64,000 nucleotides of DNA. Source: Hyphomicrobiales bacterium (GTDB lineage: Bacteria > Pseudomonadota > Alphaproteobacteria > Rhizobiales > MH13). Both the position numbers and the translations under genes were made by a program. Below, one piece after another: positions 1 to 8,319 of the stretch; position 1 is the first letter of the stretch, and each line of letters begins with the position of its first letter. The stretch lies in the NCBI GenBank assembly GCA_017642935.1, contig JAEPOK010000003.1, positions 1-64,000 on the forward strand. Reading direction: 5' to 3'. The notes under the pieces were generated by a model. That model was given only the letters and a program-made list of their open reading frames with translations, searched no databases and was not told where the DNA came from.

Positions 1-2
1 AA

Positions 3-188
3 CTTGGTGAAGATGAGCCAGAAACTCTCACTTATGCAATCAGCTCAATTGATCCCGTGAGCGCTGACGGGGAACAGCTTTCGTCGGTGGCAGCGATGAT
101 TGGATCGCTGCGTTTAACCGACGGAGATATCAATGACCGAACTGGACATGATCACAGATACGATTGCCAGGCTGGAGGCGACGGTTGA
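3..188 (+). CDS. Possible C-terminal end of an unknown protein, cut by window start
   Basis: Frame 3 is open from the first base to a TGA at 186-188 and reads as acidic, protein-like sequence (LGEDEPETLTYAISSIDP...). It overlaps the next gene by 56 nt, which is more than the short overlaps elsewhere in this cassette. I do not recognise it. The last 20 residues (after SLRLTDGDI) look out of character, so the reading may be chance or a frameshifted tail. Frame 1 also stops early, at 58-60. Confidence 0.3.
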   Translation, partial: LGEDEPETLTYAISSIDPVSADGEQLSSVAAMIGSLRLTDGDINDRTGHDHRYDCQAGGDG

Positions 189-555
189 GGCGGCTGCGGC
201 ACCCTTGACAGAAGCTGCTCAGCCTTTGACTGGAGCACCTGAGGCGCCACGGGCAAAGCGCACCAAGAAGCCCTCACCGCAATCTGCTGTTGCGCCAGCC
301 AATCCAGAAGCGCGCAAGAAAGGTGCCGGTGCGACAACAACCAAGTCGCCACGCAGCAAGAAGGCTGTGTTGGTGGGTCTGCTGAGCCGTAAGAGCGGGG
401 CAACGATGCAGGCCATGATGACGGCTACAGGGTGGCAAGCGCATAGCGTGCGCGCTGGCCTATCTGGTCTTCGCAAAAATGGCTTTAAACTGGAACGGCG
501 GTCCAACCGCAAAGGCGAGACCGTTTACGCCATTGTCGAGCCCAGCGCAGTCTGA
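133..555 (+). CDS. DUF3489 domain protein
   Basis: This 140-residue protein has an Ala/Pro/Lys-rich, probably disordered N-terminal half. The compact C-terminal half (about residues 75-137) contains SKKAVLVGLLSRKSGATMQ, TGWQAHSVRAGLSGLRKNG and GETVYAI. That C-terminal block is the DUF3489 signature, a winged-helix-like fold. The family typically sits just upstream of a DUF2924 gene and a large serine recombinase, and that is the order here. The stop codon overlaps the next start as TGATG, so the genes are translationally coupled. A DNA-binding role is inferred from the fold and context. Confidence 0.8.
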   Translation: MTELDMITDTIARLEATVEAAAAPLTEAAQPLTGAPEAPRAKRTKKPSPQSAVAPANPEARKKGAGATTTKSPRSKKAVLVGLLSRKSGATMQAMMTATGWQAHSVRAGLSGLRKNGFKLERRSNRKGETVYAIVEPSAV

Positions 556-1262
556 TGCCGGCCCGCCAACATGAAAGAGAAGCTGGGGCACCTGTGCTTT
601 CCCGGGCCAACCTGCAACGTCGCTTGGCCGCCATTGCGCAAGCAAAACGCGGTAATCTGCAACACCAGTGGCTCGACGTGTTTGGATCGAGACCACCCAA
701 GCGCCTGAGCACTGCCCTGCTGGTGCTGGCTCTCAGCTATCATGCCCAAGCCGACAAGGATGATGGATTACGAGAAAGCGAATGCGCTGCGCTCGGCCTG
801 CCCCCCGAGGGATGGCTTGGAGGTAGCACCAAGCAGCGCAGAAGGCGCAATGCTGTGTCAGCTTCCAGCACCCCGCGGCGATCATCTGCCTGCAACGCGG
901 GTTCGGATGCTTCGCGCTTGCCACGTATCGAAACGGCAGGTCGGGCGGACGAGCATTCCATCGGGTGCGAAGAGGACGCAAACCACGTACGCGAAACCGC
1001 GCTGGTCTCAATACCGCGCCCCTCACCTCGCCCGGTTCGCAGATCGATCAAGCCAGGCACGCGTCTGCTACGTCAGTGGCAGGGGCAGACTCATGAAGTG
1101 GTCGCCGATGGCAGCAGTGGATTCATCTATCGCGGGCAGACCTATGGATCGCTCAGCGCGGTGGCACGTCTCATCACCGGAACGCGATGGTCAGGGCCAA
1201 CCTTCTTCGGGATCGCCACCAAGGCGCAAGCGGATCGATCTGTGGGACAGCAAGATGCTTGA
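555..1262 (+). CDS. DUF2924 domain protein
   Basis: The protein is 235 residues. The N-terminal part (about 15-85) has QWLDVFGSRPPKRLSTALLVLALSY in two pieces around a helix-rich core. The C-terminal part (about 165-225) has the DUF2924 hallmark: a basic run, WQGQTHEVV, GFIYRGQTYGSLSAVA and ITGTRWSGPTFFG. The middle (about 88-160) is Ser/Arg-rich and unlike the family core, perhaps an insertion. It starts in the stop of the DUF3489 gene and ends inside the start of the recombinase gene (ATGCTTGA), so the three form one unit. DUF2924 proteins are found next to phage-type recombinases; a helper or DNA-binding role is inferred, not shown. Confidence 0.8.
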   Translation: MPARQHEREAGAPVLSRANLQRRLAAIAQAKRGNLQHQWLDVFGSRPPKRLSTALLVLALSYHAQADKDDGLRESECAALGLPPEGWLGGSTKQRRRRNAVSASSTPRRSSACNAGSDASRLPRIETAGRADEHSIGCEEDANHVRETALVSIPRPSPRPVRRSIKPGTRLLRQWQGQTHEVVADGSSGFIYRGQTYGSLSAVARLITGTRWSGPTFFGIATKAQADRSVGQQDA

Positions 1263-3114
1263 GGTGGAAGGCCAGCGTGGACGTGCTCGGGAAGCCGTTG
1301 CCAGCTCTGCGGGTGCTGGTAGTCGTAAGCCATCAAAGCCTTCGTCTAACCAGCGGGTCAGGCATTGCGCGATTTACACCCGCAAGTCGTCGGAGGAAGG
1401 ACTGGAGCAAAGCTTCAACTCGCTGGATGCCCAGCGCGAGGCATGTGAAGCCTATATCGCCAGCCAGAAGCATGAAGGCTGGGTGTTGGTACCTACAGCC
1501 TATGATGATGGTGGGTTGTCGGGCGGGACCATGAACCGCCCTGCCCTGCAGGCGCTGCTGGCAGACATCGGTGGTGGGCGGGTCGATGTGGTGGTGGTCT
1601 ATAAGGTCGATCGTCTGACGCGGTCCCTGGCCGACTTCGCCAAGCTGACAGATCTACTGGATGCAGCGGGCGCTTCGTTCGTATCGGTCACGCAGGCCTT
1701 CAACACTTCAACCAGCATGGGACGGCTCACGCTGAATGTGTTGCTGTCCTTTGCCCAGTTCGAGCGGGAGGTCGCTGGAGAGCGGATCCGGGACAAGATC
1801 GCGGCCTCTAAGAAGCGCGGCATGTGGATGGGTGGTATGCCACCCCTTGGATACGACGTTCGAGACAAGCAGTTGGTCGTGAATCAAAAAGAGGCAAAGA
1901 CCGTTCAAACCATCTTCGAAAGCTACTTGAAGCTTGGTGCAGTCAAGGCCTTGAAGGCAGCGATGGACGCTCAAGGCGCCGTCTCCAAAGCGCGCACCAT
2001 CGAGGGCAAGCCAAGCGGTGGCCTGCCAATATCGCGTAATGGCTATCACACCATCCTCAAGTGCCCGCTCTACATCGGGAAAACCCATCACAAAGGTCAA
2101 CTTTATCCCGGCAACCACAAAGCCATCATAAACGATGAACTCTGGCAGGTCGTTCAAGAGCAACTAGCAGCAAACAGCTCCAACGGTGTGACCTATGGTG
2201 GTATTTGCACACGCACTGGCATTCCAAGCCATGGGACTTCAACTGCTTGTCAGGGGCAGTCGCACCGCAACACAAAAGGCTCGCACCTGCTTAAAGGCAT
2301 CCTGTTCGATGCAGGCGGAGAGCGTCTGTCACCCAGCCACAGCACCAAGCGCATCAAGGGCACTCGCATCCGGGGTAGCAGCACCCGACGCTATAACTAC
2401 TATGTCTCAGCATCGCTGATGCGTGGACAGTCCAAATCGGACGGCGGCGGCAAGAACGGCCTGCGTCTGTCGGCAACGGAGCTTGATGCATTGGTGATGC
2501 AGAGCCTGAAAGCGCATCTGCGCAACCGGGAATGGGTTGGCTTGATCATAAATGATCGCCTGCCGCTGGAACAGCGCAAGGACCTCATGAGCCGTTGCAT
2601 CGCGCTATCCAAGGAGCTCGACGATCACCAAGCGAGCAGGTTGCGTGAGCGGGTCACCATCCATCGAGATGCGATAACAATCACGATCAACCAGCAGGCG
2701 CTGGCTCAGCAACTTGGAACTGATCCCGATGCACTCAACCCGGAATCCATCTGCATAACCCAGGCTGCAAGTATCCTACGTCAGGGACGATCTTCGAAGC
2801 TGGTGGTCGGGTCGGTGACGGTGGATGATCCTTACATCAACGACGCTTTAGTGGATCAGCTTAAGCTCGCCCATCGATGGTGGCAGGCGATGGTCACAGG
2901 AAAAGCGTCGAGCATCACTGATCTAGCAGCCCGCGAGCGTGTCGATCCATCAGAGGTCAGCCGCACCATCACGCTGGCCTTCCTCGCACCCGACATCGTC
3001 CGCGCAATCCTCAATGGGACCCAGCCGCCATCCTTGTCCCCCGACGCATTGCGACGCGCGCGACCGTTGCCAGCGGATTGGGAACAGCAGCGGAAGGCGT
3101 TACTGAGCAACTAG
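1255..3114 (+). CDS. Large serine recombinase (recombinase family protein)
   Basis: The product is 619 residues and catalyses site-specific strand exchange through a 5'-phosphoserine link. The resolvase-type catalytic domain begins with AIYTRKSSEEG, where the nucleophilic Ser lies, and continues through YDDGGLSGGTMNRPALQ, VVVYKVDRLTRSL and the FEREVAGERIRDKI helix. A Recombinase domain follows (PPLGYDVRDKQLVVN..., with KCPLYIGKTHHKG). A long C-terminal region ends at residue 619. I chose the ATG at 1255 because it overlaps the DUF2924 stop by 8 nt. The frame stays open upstream to 742, but that stretch only mirrors DUF2924. This cassette is common in alphaproteobacterial mobile islands. Target site and direction are unknown. 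Confidence 0.93.
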   Translation: MLEVEGQRGRAREAVASSAGAGSRKPSKPSSNQRVRHCAIYTRKSSEEGLEQSFNSLDAQREACEAYIASQKHEGWVLVPTAYDDGGLSGGTMNRPALQALLADIGGGRVDVVVVYKVDRLTRSLADFAKLTDLLDAAGASFVSVTQAFNTSTSMGRLTLNVLLSFAQFEREVAGERIRDKIAASKKRGMWMGGMPPLGYDVRDKQLVVNQKEAKTVQTIFESYLKLGAVKALKAAMDAQGAVSKARTIEGKPSGGLPISRNGYHTILKCPLYIGKTHHKGQLYPGNHKAIINDELWQVVQEQLAANSSNGVTYGGICTRTGIPSHGTSTACQGQSHRNTKGSHLLKGILFDAGGERLSPSHSTKRIKGTRIRGSSTRRYNYYVSASLMRGQSKSDGGGKNGLRLSATELDALVMQSLKAHLRNREWVGLIINDRLPLEQRKDLMSRCIALSKELDDHQASRLRERVTIHRDAITITINQQALAQQLGTDPDALNPESICITQAASILRQGRSSKLVVGSVTVDDPYINDALVDQLKLAHRWWQAMVTGKASSITDLAARERVDPSEVSRTITLAFLAPDIVRAILNGTQPPSLSPDALRRARPLPADWEQQRKALLSN

Positions 3115-3525
3115 AAGCAGCCCGACATAGCTAAGCGGAATCGCGCAACTTCATCTGGCAAGAAACACCCCGCAACTGTCCAAGCGCAACTTCACTTGGC
3201 AGCAAATCGAGCTGCTACGCCGGCGCGCAAGTTCGTTGGGCAGCGGTGAGCGCACTGGAACTTGAAACTACACGATTATCGCAATGGCCCGTGATCCAAA
3301 ACCTCGGCACCCAAGATCCACCAGGCGCCTCGGCCAAAGCGTCATAAAATCCGACAACCATGATTTGGGAAATGGCCACCGGAGAAACTCGCCCCAAATT
3401 TACCCATTCTCCCCGAAATCACTCGAAACAGAGACCGAAAATGCTGCACAATACCCAGCCAAACGCCTGAAAAGAAAACGCTTCTCCAGACGCGGACAAA
3501 AACACTCAGTTCGATCAAAAAAGGC
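3115..3525. other. Gene-free 411-nt junction between recombinase and tRNA-Gln
   Basis: No convincing coding frame is present. The left third holds the 41-bp-spaced repeats. The rest, from about 3350, is A-rich (runs such as GAAAAGAAAACGC and CAAAAACACTC) and lower in GC than the core genes to the right. It ends in an A-run at 3517-3522, which would be a U-run just after the minus-strand tRNA and may serve as its terminator. This is the likely edge of the mobile block. Confidence 0.5.
3143..3242. repeat. Three 18-bp direct repeats at exact 41-bp spacing, possible IS21-type end
   Basis: Near-identical 18-mers begin at 3143 (GCGCAACTTCATCTGGCA), 3184 (GCGCAACTTCACTTGGCA) and 3225 (GCGCAAGTTCGTTGGGCA). 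The spacing is 41 bp twice, while the 23 bp between copies is not conserved. Read on the minus strand each unit starts with TG. IS21-family elements carry multiple direct repeats at their TG...CA ends, so this may be the abandoned end of such an element. No istA/istB gene is visible nearby. Confidence 0.65.
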
Positions 3526-3600
<75 letters not shown>

Positions 3601-3768
3601 ATGCGCGATGGCGTTCCCTCCCATAGCTCCGATTCGAGGTCAAGGCCCTGCCTGGCCCGGGGCTTTTCCGCATGGGGATAAGGTCGAGAGAAATCCCCTC
3701 CCCCTGACACTGCCTCACTGTCGTCGGCACGCCATCGTCTGCGCCCACGCCAACCTGTTGAGGTCTCC

Positions 3769-4812
3769 ATGGACACAAGTCCGCGCTTCGCCCTGCCCCT
3801 GATCATCGCCTCGCAAGCGCAAAAACACCTCACCCACAATGAGGCGTTGGCGCAGCTGGAAACGCTGGTTCAGCCGGTGGTGCAGGACATGGCCGCGCTT
3901 GTCCCGCCAGCCAGTCCGGCCGATGCGGAGTGTGTCGTGGTCGGCGTTGGCGCGAGTGCGGATTTTGCTGGCAAAGATGGGATGATCGCCGCCTGGATCG
4001 CCGATGCCTGGCACTTTCATATCCCGGAATCCGGCTGGATGGTGGTGCGGGCAAACGATGGCCTGGCGTTCGTGTTCGATGGCAGCACTTGGGGGCCGCT
4101 GGTTGATCTGGCCGTGCAGGACAATCTCACCCAGGTCGGTATCAACGCTGCAGCCTCGACGACCAATCGGTTGACGGTGGCCAGCGATGCCAGCCTTTTC
4201 ACCAGCGCGTCCAATGACCACCGGATGGTCATCAACAAGGCCAATGCCGGTGCGACGGCGAGCATCGTCTATCAATCCGGTTGGTCCGGACGCGCCGAGA
4301 TGGGGCTCTCCGGTCAGGATGGTTTGGCAATTAAGGTGAGCGCTAATGGATCGGCTTGGCACGATGCACTCTCGATCACGCCGGATACCGGGCATGTGCG
4401 CCTGCCCGCGCGTCCGCTGGGCACGTTCTACTTGGACGGCGGCACGCGCTCGTTCAGTGGCGGTGATGTTGCCGGATTTTCTGGAACCACGCGCAGTCAG
4501 GGTGGTCTGGCGCTTGGCGCTGCGCTCACAGCACCGGCCACCGGCGCTGGGCTCGCTATCACAGCCGACGGGTTCTACCAGATCACGCTATCGCTCAAAG
4601 TCGAGACGCTCGGCGGGCTGACCCTGTTAAAGAACGGCGTCGATGCAATGGCTACCTGGGAGGCCGGTCTCACCTCGGTCGGTGGGCGGACCGTCACCCT
4701 GTCGGCGATGATCGATCTCTACAATGGAGACAGCCTGGCGCTGCGTTTTGATGCAGCGGCGACGCTGTACTGCTATTCCGGCACGACGGTGATGGATGTG
4801 GTTTCGCTCTAG
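3769..4812 (+). CDS. DUF2793 domain protein, phage/GTA-spike-like
   Basis: The 347-residue protein opens with the DUF2793 signature (RFALPLIIASQAQKHLTHNEAL, residues about 6-27). It continues with IAAWIADAWHF and a beta-rich middle. The C-terminal 130 residues (GTFYLDGG... then GFYQITLSLKVE, LTLLKNGVDA) resemble a C1q-like jelly roll, which is my reading. DUF2793 proteins occur in phages and gene transfer agents, where relatives are thought to act in head-spike or host-binding roles. Here no other phage structural gene is adjacent, so it is an orphan. The start follows GAGG at about 3757. Confidence 0.75.
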   Translation: MDTSPRFALPLIIASQAQKHLTHNEALAQLETLVQPVVQDMAALVPPASPADAECVVVGVGASADFAGKDGMIAAWIADAWHFHIPESGWMVVRANDGLAFVFDGSTWGPLVDLAVQDNLTQVGINAAASTTNRLTVASDASLFTSASNDHRMVINKANAGATASIVYQSGWSGRAEMGLSGQDGLAIKVSANGSAWHDALSITPDTGHVRLPARPLGTFYLDGGTRSFSGGDVAGFSGTTRSQGGLALGAALTAPATGAGLAITADGFYQITLSLKVETLGGLTLLKNGVDAMATWEAGLTSVGGRTVTLSAMIDLYNGDSLALRFDAAATLYCYSGTTVMDVVSL

Positions 4813-4868
4813 AACCGAGTGCCTTTCGGCGATTGACCTGTCCGATCAATCAGGGCAGGTGTCAGGCG

Positions 4869-5231
4869 ATGAAGCGCCTCACCCTTCCCTTCCTTGCTCT
4901 CAGCCTTTGGGTCTTTGCCGCACTACCGGCGGCGGCCCAAACGCAGGCCGAAACCGATGCGGCGCTATCGCGGCTAGCTGAAATTCTTGGCGCCCTCTCG
5001 CATTTGGAAGTGGTCTGTAATGAGCCGGCGCGCTCGCGTGGCGATATGGAAGCGCTGCTGGCCAGCGAAGAACTTTCTACCGTGCGCCAATCGGTGCTGA
5101 TCGACGCGTTCAATCGCGGTTTTCGAGGCGTCGCCAACACCCACCAGCGTTGCACATCGGCCAGCGAACGGCTGATCGAACGGCACCATCAGCGCGGCGC
5201 GAGCATCGTGGCGAGCCTCCTCGACGAGTAG
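4869..5231 (+). CDS. TIGR02301 family protein, exported
   Basis: This 120-residue protein has a clear N-terminal signal peptide (MKRLTLPFLALSLWVFAALP, cleaved after AAAQ). The mature part carries the family pattern LAEILGALSHLEVVC, a central RGDMEALL helix, AFNRGFRGVANTHQRC and ERLIERHHQRGASI. Two Cys (in EVVCN and HQRCT) could form a disulfide. The ATG at 4869 was preferred over 4833 because it begins the signal peptide directly. TIGR02301 is a conserved alphaproteobacterial family of unknown function. Confidence 0.82.
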   Translation: MKRLTLPFLALSLWVFAALPAAAQTQAETDAALSRLAEILGALSHLEVVCNEPARSRGDMEALLASEELSTVRQSVLIDAFNRGFRGVANTHQRCTSASERLIERHHQRGASIVASLLDE

Positions 5232-5356
5232 TGGCCTCGCCTCCCGCCGCCCAAATGGTTAACGGCGGTCAACCTTTCGTTTACGCTTTGTTGAGGGATT
5301 TGCCCACTGGCGCGGGGCCTGTGATAGGCATTGGTCAGTGACGTTGGAGACGACCC

Positions 5357-5614
5357 TTGACCCTTGCTGCTCCCACCCCGCCCGCTCCCGAGCCGGAGAG
5401 CGATCGACGCGAGGCGATTGCCTTCATGCTGGACGCCTTCGATGCTGGCCGCGAGGCCGGCATTGAAAACCGGGCGCTGACACGGGCGGCGCTGTTTCAA
5501 TCGATCATGCACATTGTCGATGAACTGGGCGAAGAGGGCGCGGCACGCTTTTTGCGCACCAGCGCCAAGGGCGTGCAGTCGGGCTACTACTCGCGGCCCG
5601 ACACCGTCAATTAG
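5357..5614 (+). CDS. Small conserved-looking protein of unknown function
   Basis: The 85-residue protein reads PESDRREAIAFMLDAFDAG, then a helical segment ALTRAALFQSIMHIVDELGE and a short tail. The only start that fits is TTG at 5357, which has GGAGA six bases upstream; an internal ATG at 5426 would remove the first third. No signal peptide or membrane segment is visible. I do not recognise a family. It is the last plus-strand gene before the minus-strand dihydroorotase. Confidence 0.6.
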   Translation: MTLAAPTPPAPEPESDRREAIAFMLDAFDAGREAGIENRALTRAALFQSIMHIVDELGEEGAARFLRTSAKGVQSGYYSRPDTVN

Positions 5615-5712
5615 GGTGTTTTGCGTTTAGCTTGAATCGCAATTCGCTGCCTCTCCCTTCGGTCGAACGCGATTTGCGATCAGACTGTCTCAGATAAAAC
5701 GCAAACGCCTTA

Positions 5713-5813
5713 GTCGCGACTTCGACCCTGTTGGTCGCGACAAACAGCAGTTTGTTCCAGACGGAAGGCCAATTTGGTCGCGACAAACGGCCAGACCGTC
5801 TGGTTCCGTCTGG
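5713..5813. repeat. Three GTCGCGAC palindromes plus nested inverted repeats
   Basis: The convergent gap 5615-5821 holds three copies of the 8-bp palindrome GTCGCGAC (5713-5720, 5734-5741, 5777-5784), the last two inside the longer repeat TTGGTCGCGACAAAC. To their right lie CCAGAC-C-GTCTGG (5791-5803) and a 10-bp inverted pair CCAGACGGAA (5757-5766) / TTCCGTCTGG (5804-5813). Transcription enters from both sides, so a two-way terminator or protein-binding site is possible. No T-run is present. Confidence 0.6.
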
Positions 5814-5821
5814 TCGAAACG

Positions 5822-7165
5822 CTACCCCGCGACAGGCCCGAGAGTTTCAACAAAACTTGCCGCCTCACCCGTTGAGGGCGTGGCAAGATCACCCTCCCAC
5901 ATCACGCGATGACCGCGCACGACGGTGCCGACCGGCCAGCCTGACACCTCCATACCGGCATAGGGCGTCCAGCCGCAGATCGAGGCAATCCAATCATCGG
6001 TGATGGTCTGCCGGCGCTTCAGATCGACGATGGTGAAATCGGCATCATAGCCGCGGGCGATGCGGCCCTTTCCGGCCAGGCCAAACAGCCGTTGCGGCCC
6101 GTGGCTGGTCATGTCGACGAACCGCGCCAGCGACAGGCGACCTTCAGCGACATGATTCAGCATCACCGGCACAAGCGTCTGAACGCCCGGCATCCCCGCC
6201 GGGCTTTGCGGATAGGGCTTGTCTTTTTCTTCGCGGCTATGCGGCGCGTGGTCGGACCCGATGACATCGGCAACGCCCTGTTCAACGCCCCACCAAATGC
6301 CAGCGCGGTGCTCGGGTGAACGGACCGGCGGGTTCATCTGCAAATAATTCCCAAGGCGCGGATAGTCATCGGAGGACAGCGTCAAATGATGCGGCGTCAC
6401 TTCCACCGTGGCGTGGCGCTTGTGCTTGGCGAGGAACGGCATCTCATCGGCGGTTGAAATGTGCAGCACATGAATGCGCGCGCCGGTTTCTTCGGCCAAC
6501 GCAACCAGGCGCTTGGTACATTTCAGCGCTGCTTCGGCATCGCGCCAAACCGGATGCGAGGACGGATCGCCCTCAACACGCAGATGCGCGCGCTCACGCA
6601 GGCGTGGTTCGTCCTCGGAGTGGAAGGCGGCGCGACGGGCGATGTTGGAAAGAATTTCGCGCACGCCAGCATCGTCTTCGACCAACAGATTGCCGGTGGA
6701 CGACCCCATGAAAACCTTGATGCCAGCCGCGCCCGGCAGACGCTCCAGTTCGCCGACCTCATGAGCGTTTTCGCGCGTGCCGCCGACCCAGAACGCAAAG
6801 TCGCAATGCATGCGATGATGGCCGCGGCGGACCTTGTCGGCGAGCGCGGCCTCATCGGTCGTGGTCGGGTTGGTGTTGGGCATTTCGAACACGCAGGTGA
6901 CGCCACCCATGACCGCCGCACGTGAGCCGGTTTCAAGGTTCTCTTTGTGCTCGGCGCCCGGCTCGCGAAAGTGCACCTGGCTGTCGATGACGCCGGGCAA
7001 AATGTGCAGGCCGGTGCAGTCGATGACGTCGCCAGACTGGCTGGCATCGAGGTTGCCGATGGCAACGATCTTGCCGTCGGTGACGCCGACATCGCGCAAA
7101 CCCTCGCCGTCATGATTGACGACGGTGCCGCCCTTAAAAATTCGGTCGAACGTATCTTGCGGCAT
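5822..7165 (-). CDS. pyrC: Dihydroorotase, class I
   Basis: This 447-residue amidohydrolase should interconvert N-carbamoyl-L-aspartate and dihydroorotate in pyrimidine synthesis. It shows GVIDSQVHFREPG near residue 60, EMPNTNP, the Lys of GIKVFMGSSTGNL that would be carboxylated, HSEDE, HVLHIST, and IGSDHAPHSREEK with the catalytic Asp. The first His of the usual HxH metal motif is Gln (QVH). As I recall, this is typical of one rhizobial dihydroorotase subgroup. The start has GGGAG upstream. It stands alone, with its promoter facing the PRC-barrel gene. Confidence 0.88.
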   Translation of the reverse strand: MPQDTFDRIFKGGTVVNHDGEGLRDVGVTDGKIVAIGNLDASQSGDVIDCTGLHILPGVIDSQVHFREPGAEHKENLETGSRAAVMGGVTCVFEMPNTNPTTTDEAALADKVRRGHHRMHCDFAFWVGGTRENAHEVGELERLPGAAGIKVFMGSSTGNLLVEDDAGVREILSNIARRAAFHSEDEPRLRERAHLRVEGDPSSHPVWRDAEAALKCTKRLVALAEETGARIHVLHISTADEMPFLAKHKRHATVEVTPHHLTLSSDDYPRLGNYLQMNPPVRSPEHRAGIWWGVEQGVADVIGSDHAPHSREEKDKPYPQSPAGMPGVQTLVPVMLNHVAEGRLSLARFVDMTSHGPQRLFGLAGKGRIARGYDADFTIVDLKRRQTITDDWIASICGWTPYAGMEVSGWPVGTVVRGHRVMWEGDLATPSTGEAASFVETLGPVAG

Positions 7166-7354
7166 GGTTTGGCTCCCTTCGCAGCCACGTCTATCAGCCT
7201 CGCCACACGCACGGAAGGGCGATTGCTACCTACTCATCTTAACATAGGTTAAGCCCCCGAAAAAAAAGAATAATTTCTGCGGAACCAACAATCTTGCACT
7301 CCGTTTGATCGTCATTGGCAGCGCTGTGCTGCCCTTCTCAAAGGGAGACTTCTC

Positions 7355-8197
7355 ATGAAACAATTGCTTGCAACCACGGCCATCGTAGCGGCCCTCGGCT
7401 CGACCGCGTATGCCGACGATCATATGTCCACAGCGCTGCTCGATTATCAGGTTCAATCGGAGACTGACCTGGCAGCATCCGATCTGATCGGCATGCGCAT
7501 CTACGCATCCGAAAACGACATGGAAACCGGCACCACGATCAACGTCGGTGACAATCAGGAATGGGACGATCTGGGCGAAATCAATGACCTGTTCGTGACC
7601 CGCGATGGTGAGGTGGCCGCTGTCATTCTTGGAATTGGCGGTTTCCTGGGCATCGGCGAACGCGACGTCGCCGTGGACATGTCAGAGATCCGTTTCGTCA
7701 ACGAAGACGGCGAGAACGGCGAGTTCTTCCTGGTCATCAATGCGAGCCAAGCTGAGCTGGAAAACGCACCAGCCTTTGAGCGCCACGACTCCGCTGCGAA
7801 CCAGATGGAAGATGGCATGGCTGCAACCGAAACGCCGATGAATGCCGATGCAGAAACTGACCGTATGCGCGAACGGTTCACGACACCGGTGGTCGAGCGC
7901 GACGGTTACGTTGAAGCAGGCCGCGCCGAACTGACCACCGAGATGATGACCGGTGCCCGCGTTTACGACACCAATGATGCCGACATTGGTGAGGTCAGCC
8001 AGCTGATGGTGTCCGATGACGGCATGATCGACAACGTCATCATCGATGTCGGTGGCTTCCTCGGCTTGGGCGAAAAGCCGATCGCCGTCTCCTTCGATGA
8101 GCTGCGCATTCTGCGTACTGACGATGGCACCGATATCCGCGTTTACATCGACGCCACGGAGTCGCAGTTGGAAGAGCAGCCAGCCTTTTCCGGCTAA
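7355..8197 (+). CDS. Exported protein with two PRC-barrel domains
   Basis: The 280-residue protein has a short signal peptide (KQLLATTAIVAALGSTAYA). Two tandem PRC-barrels follow, at about residues 40-135 and 185-275. Each has the matching core (LGEINDLFVTRDGEV...GGFLGIGERDVAV and IGEVSQLMVSDDGMI...GGFLGLGEKPIAV), so one arose by duplication. An acidic, Met/Thr-rich linker joins them. It is strongly acidic and probably periplasmic; the ligand is unknown. AAGGGAGA precedes the ATG, and a strong terminator follows, suggesting a well-expressed single-gene unit. Confidence 0.88.
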   Translation: MKQLLATTAIVAALGSTAYADDHMSTALLDYQVQSETDLAASDLIGMRIYASENDMETGTTINVGDNQEWDDLGEINDLFVTRDGEVAAVILGIGGFLGIGERDVAVDMSEIRFVNEDGENGEFFLVINASQAELENAPAFERHDSAANQMEDGMAATETPMNADAETDRMRERFTTPVVERDGYVEAGRAELTTEMMTGARVYDTNDADIGEVSQLMVSDDGMIDNVIIDVGGFLGLGEKPIAVSFDELRILRTDDGTDIRVYIDATESQLEEQPAFSG

Positions 8198-8224
8198 GCT
8201 TAGACCCAACACAAAATCAATTTT

Positions 8225-8251
8225 GGGGTCGGCCTGTGCCGGCCCCTTTTT
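8225..8251 (+). terminator. Rho-independent terminator after the PRC-barrel gene
   Basis: GGGGTCGGC pairs with GCCGGCCCC (one G-T pair) around a CTGT loop and is followed at once by TTTTT. It lies 28 nt after the stop codon. Confidence 0.88.
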
Positions 8252-8319
8252 CTTGCGTGGTCGCGCCGACGCACAGATCGAACGCTGGCATCCGCGATCA
8301 ACCGTGCTATGCGCGCGCC

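Noticed and set aside
742-1254. Long open frame upstream of the recombinase start (790 residues in total)
   Set aside because: The upstream 171 codons mirror the DUF2924 gene in another frame, and homology to recombinases starts after ATG 1255.
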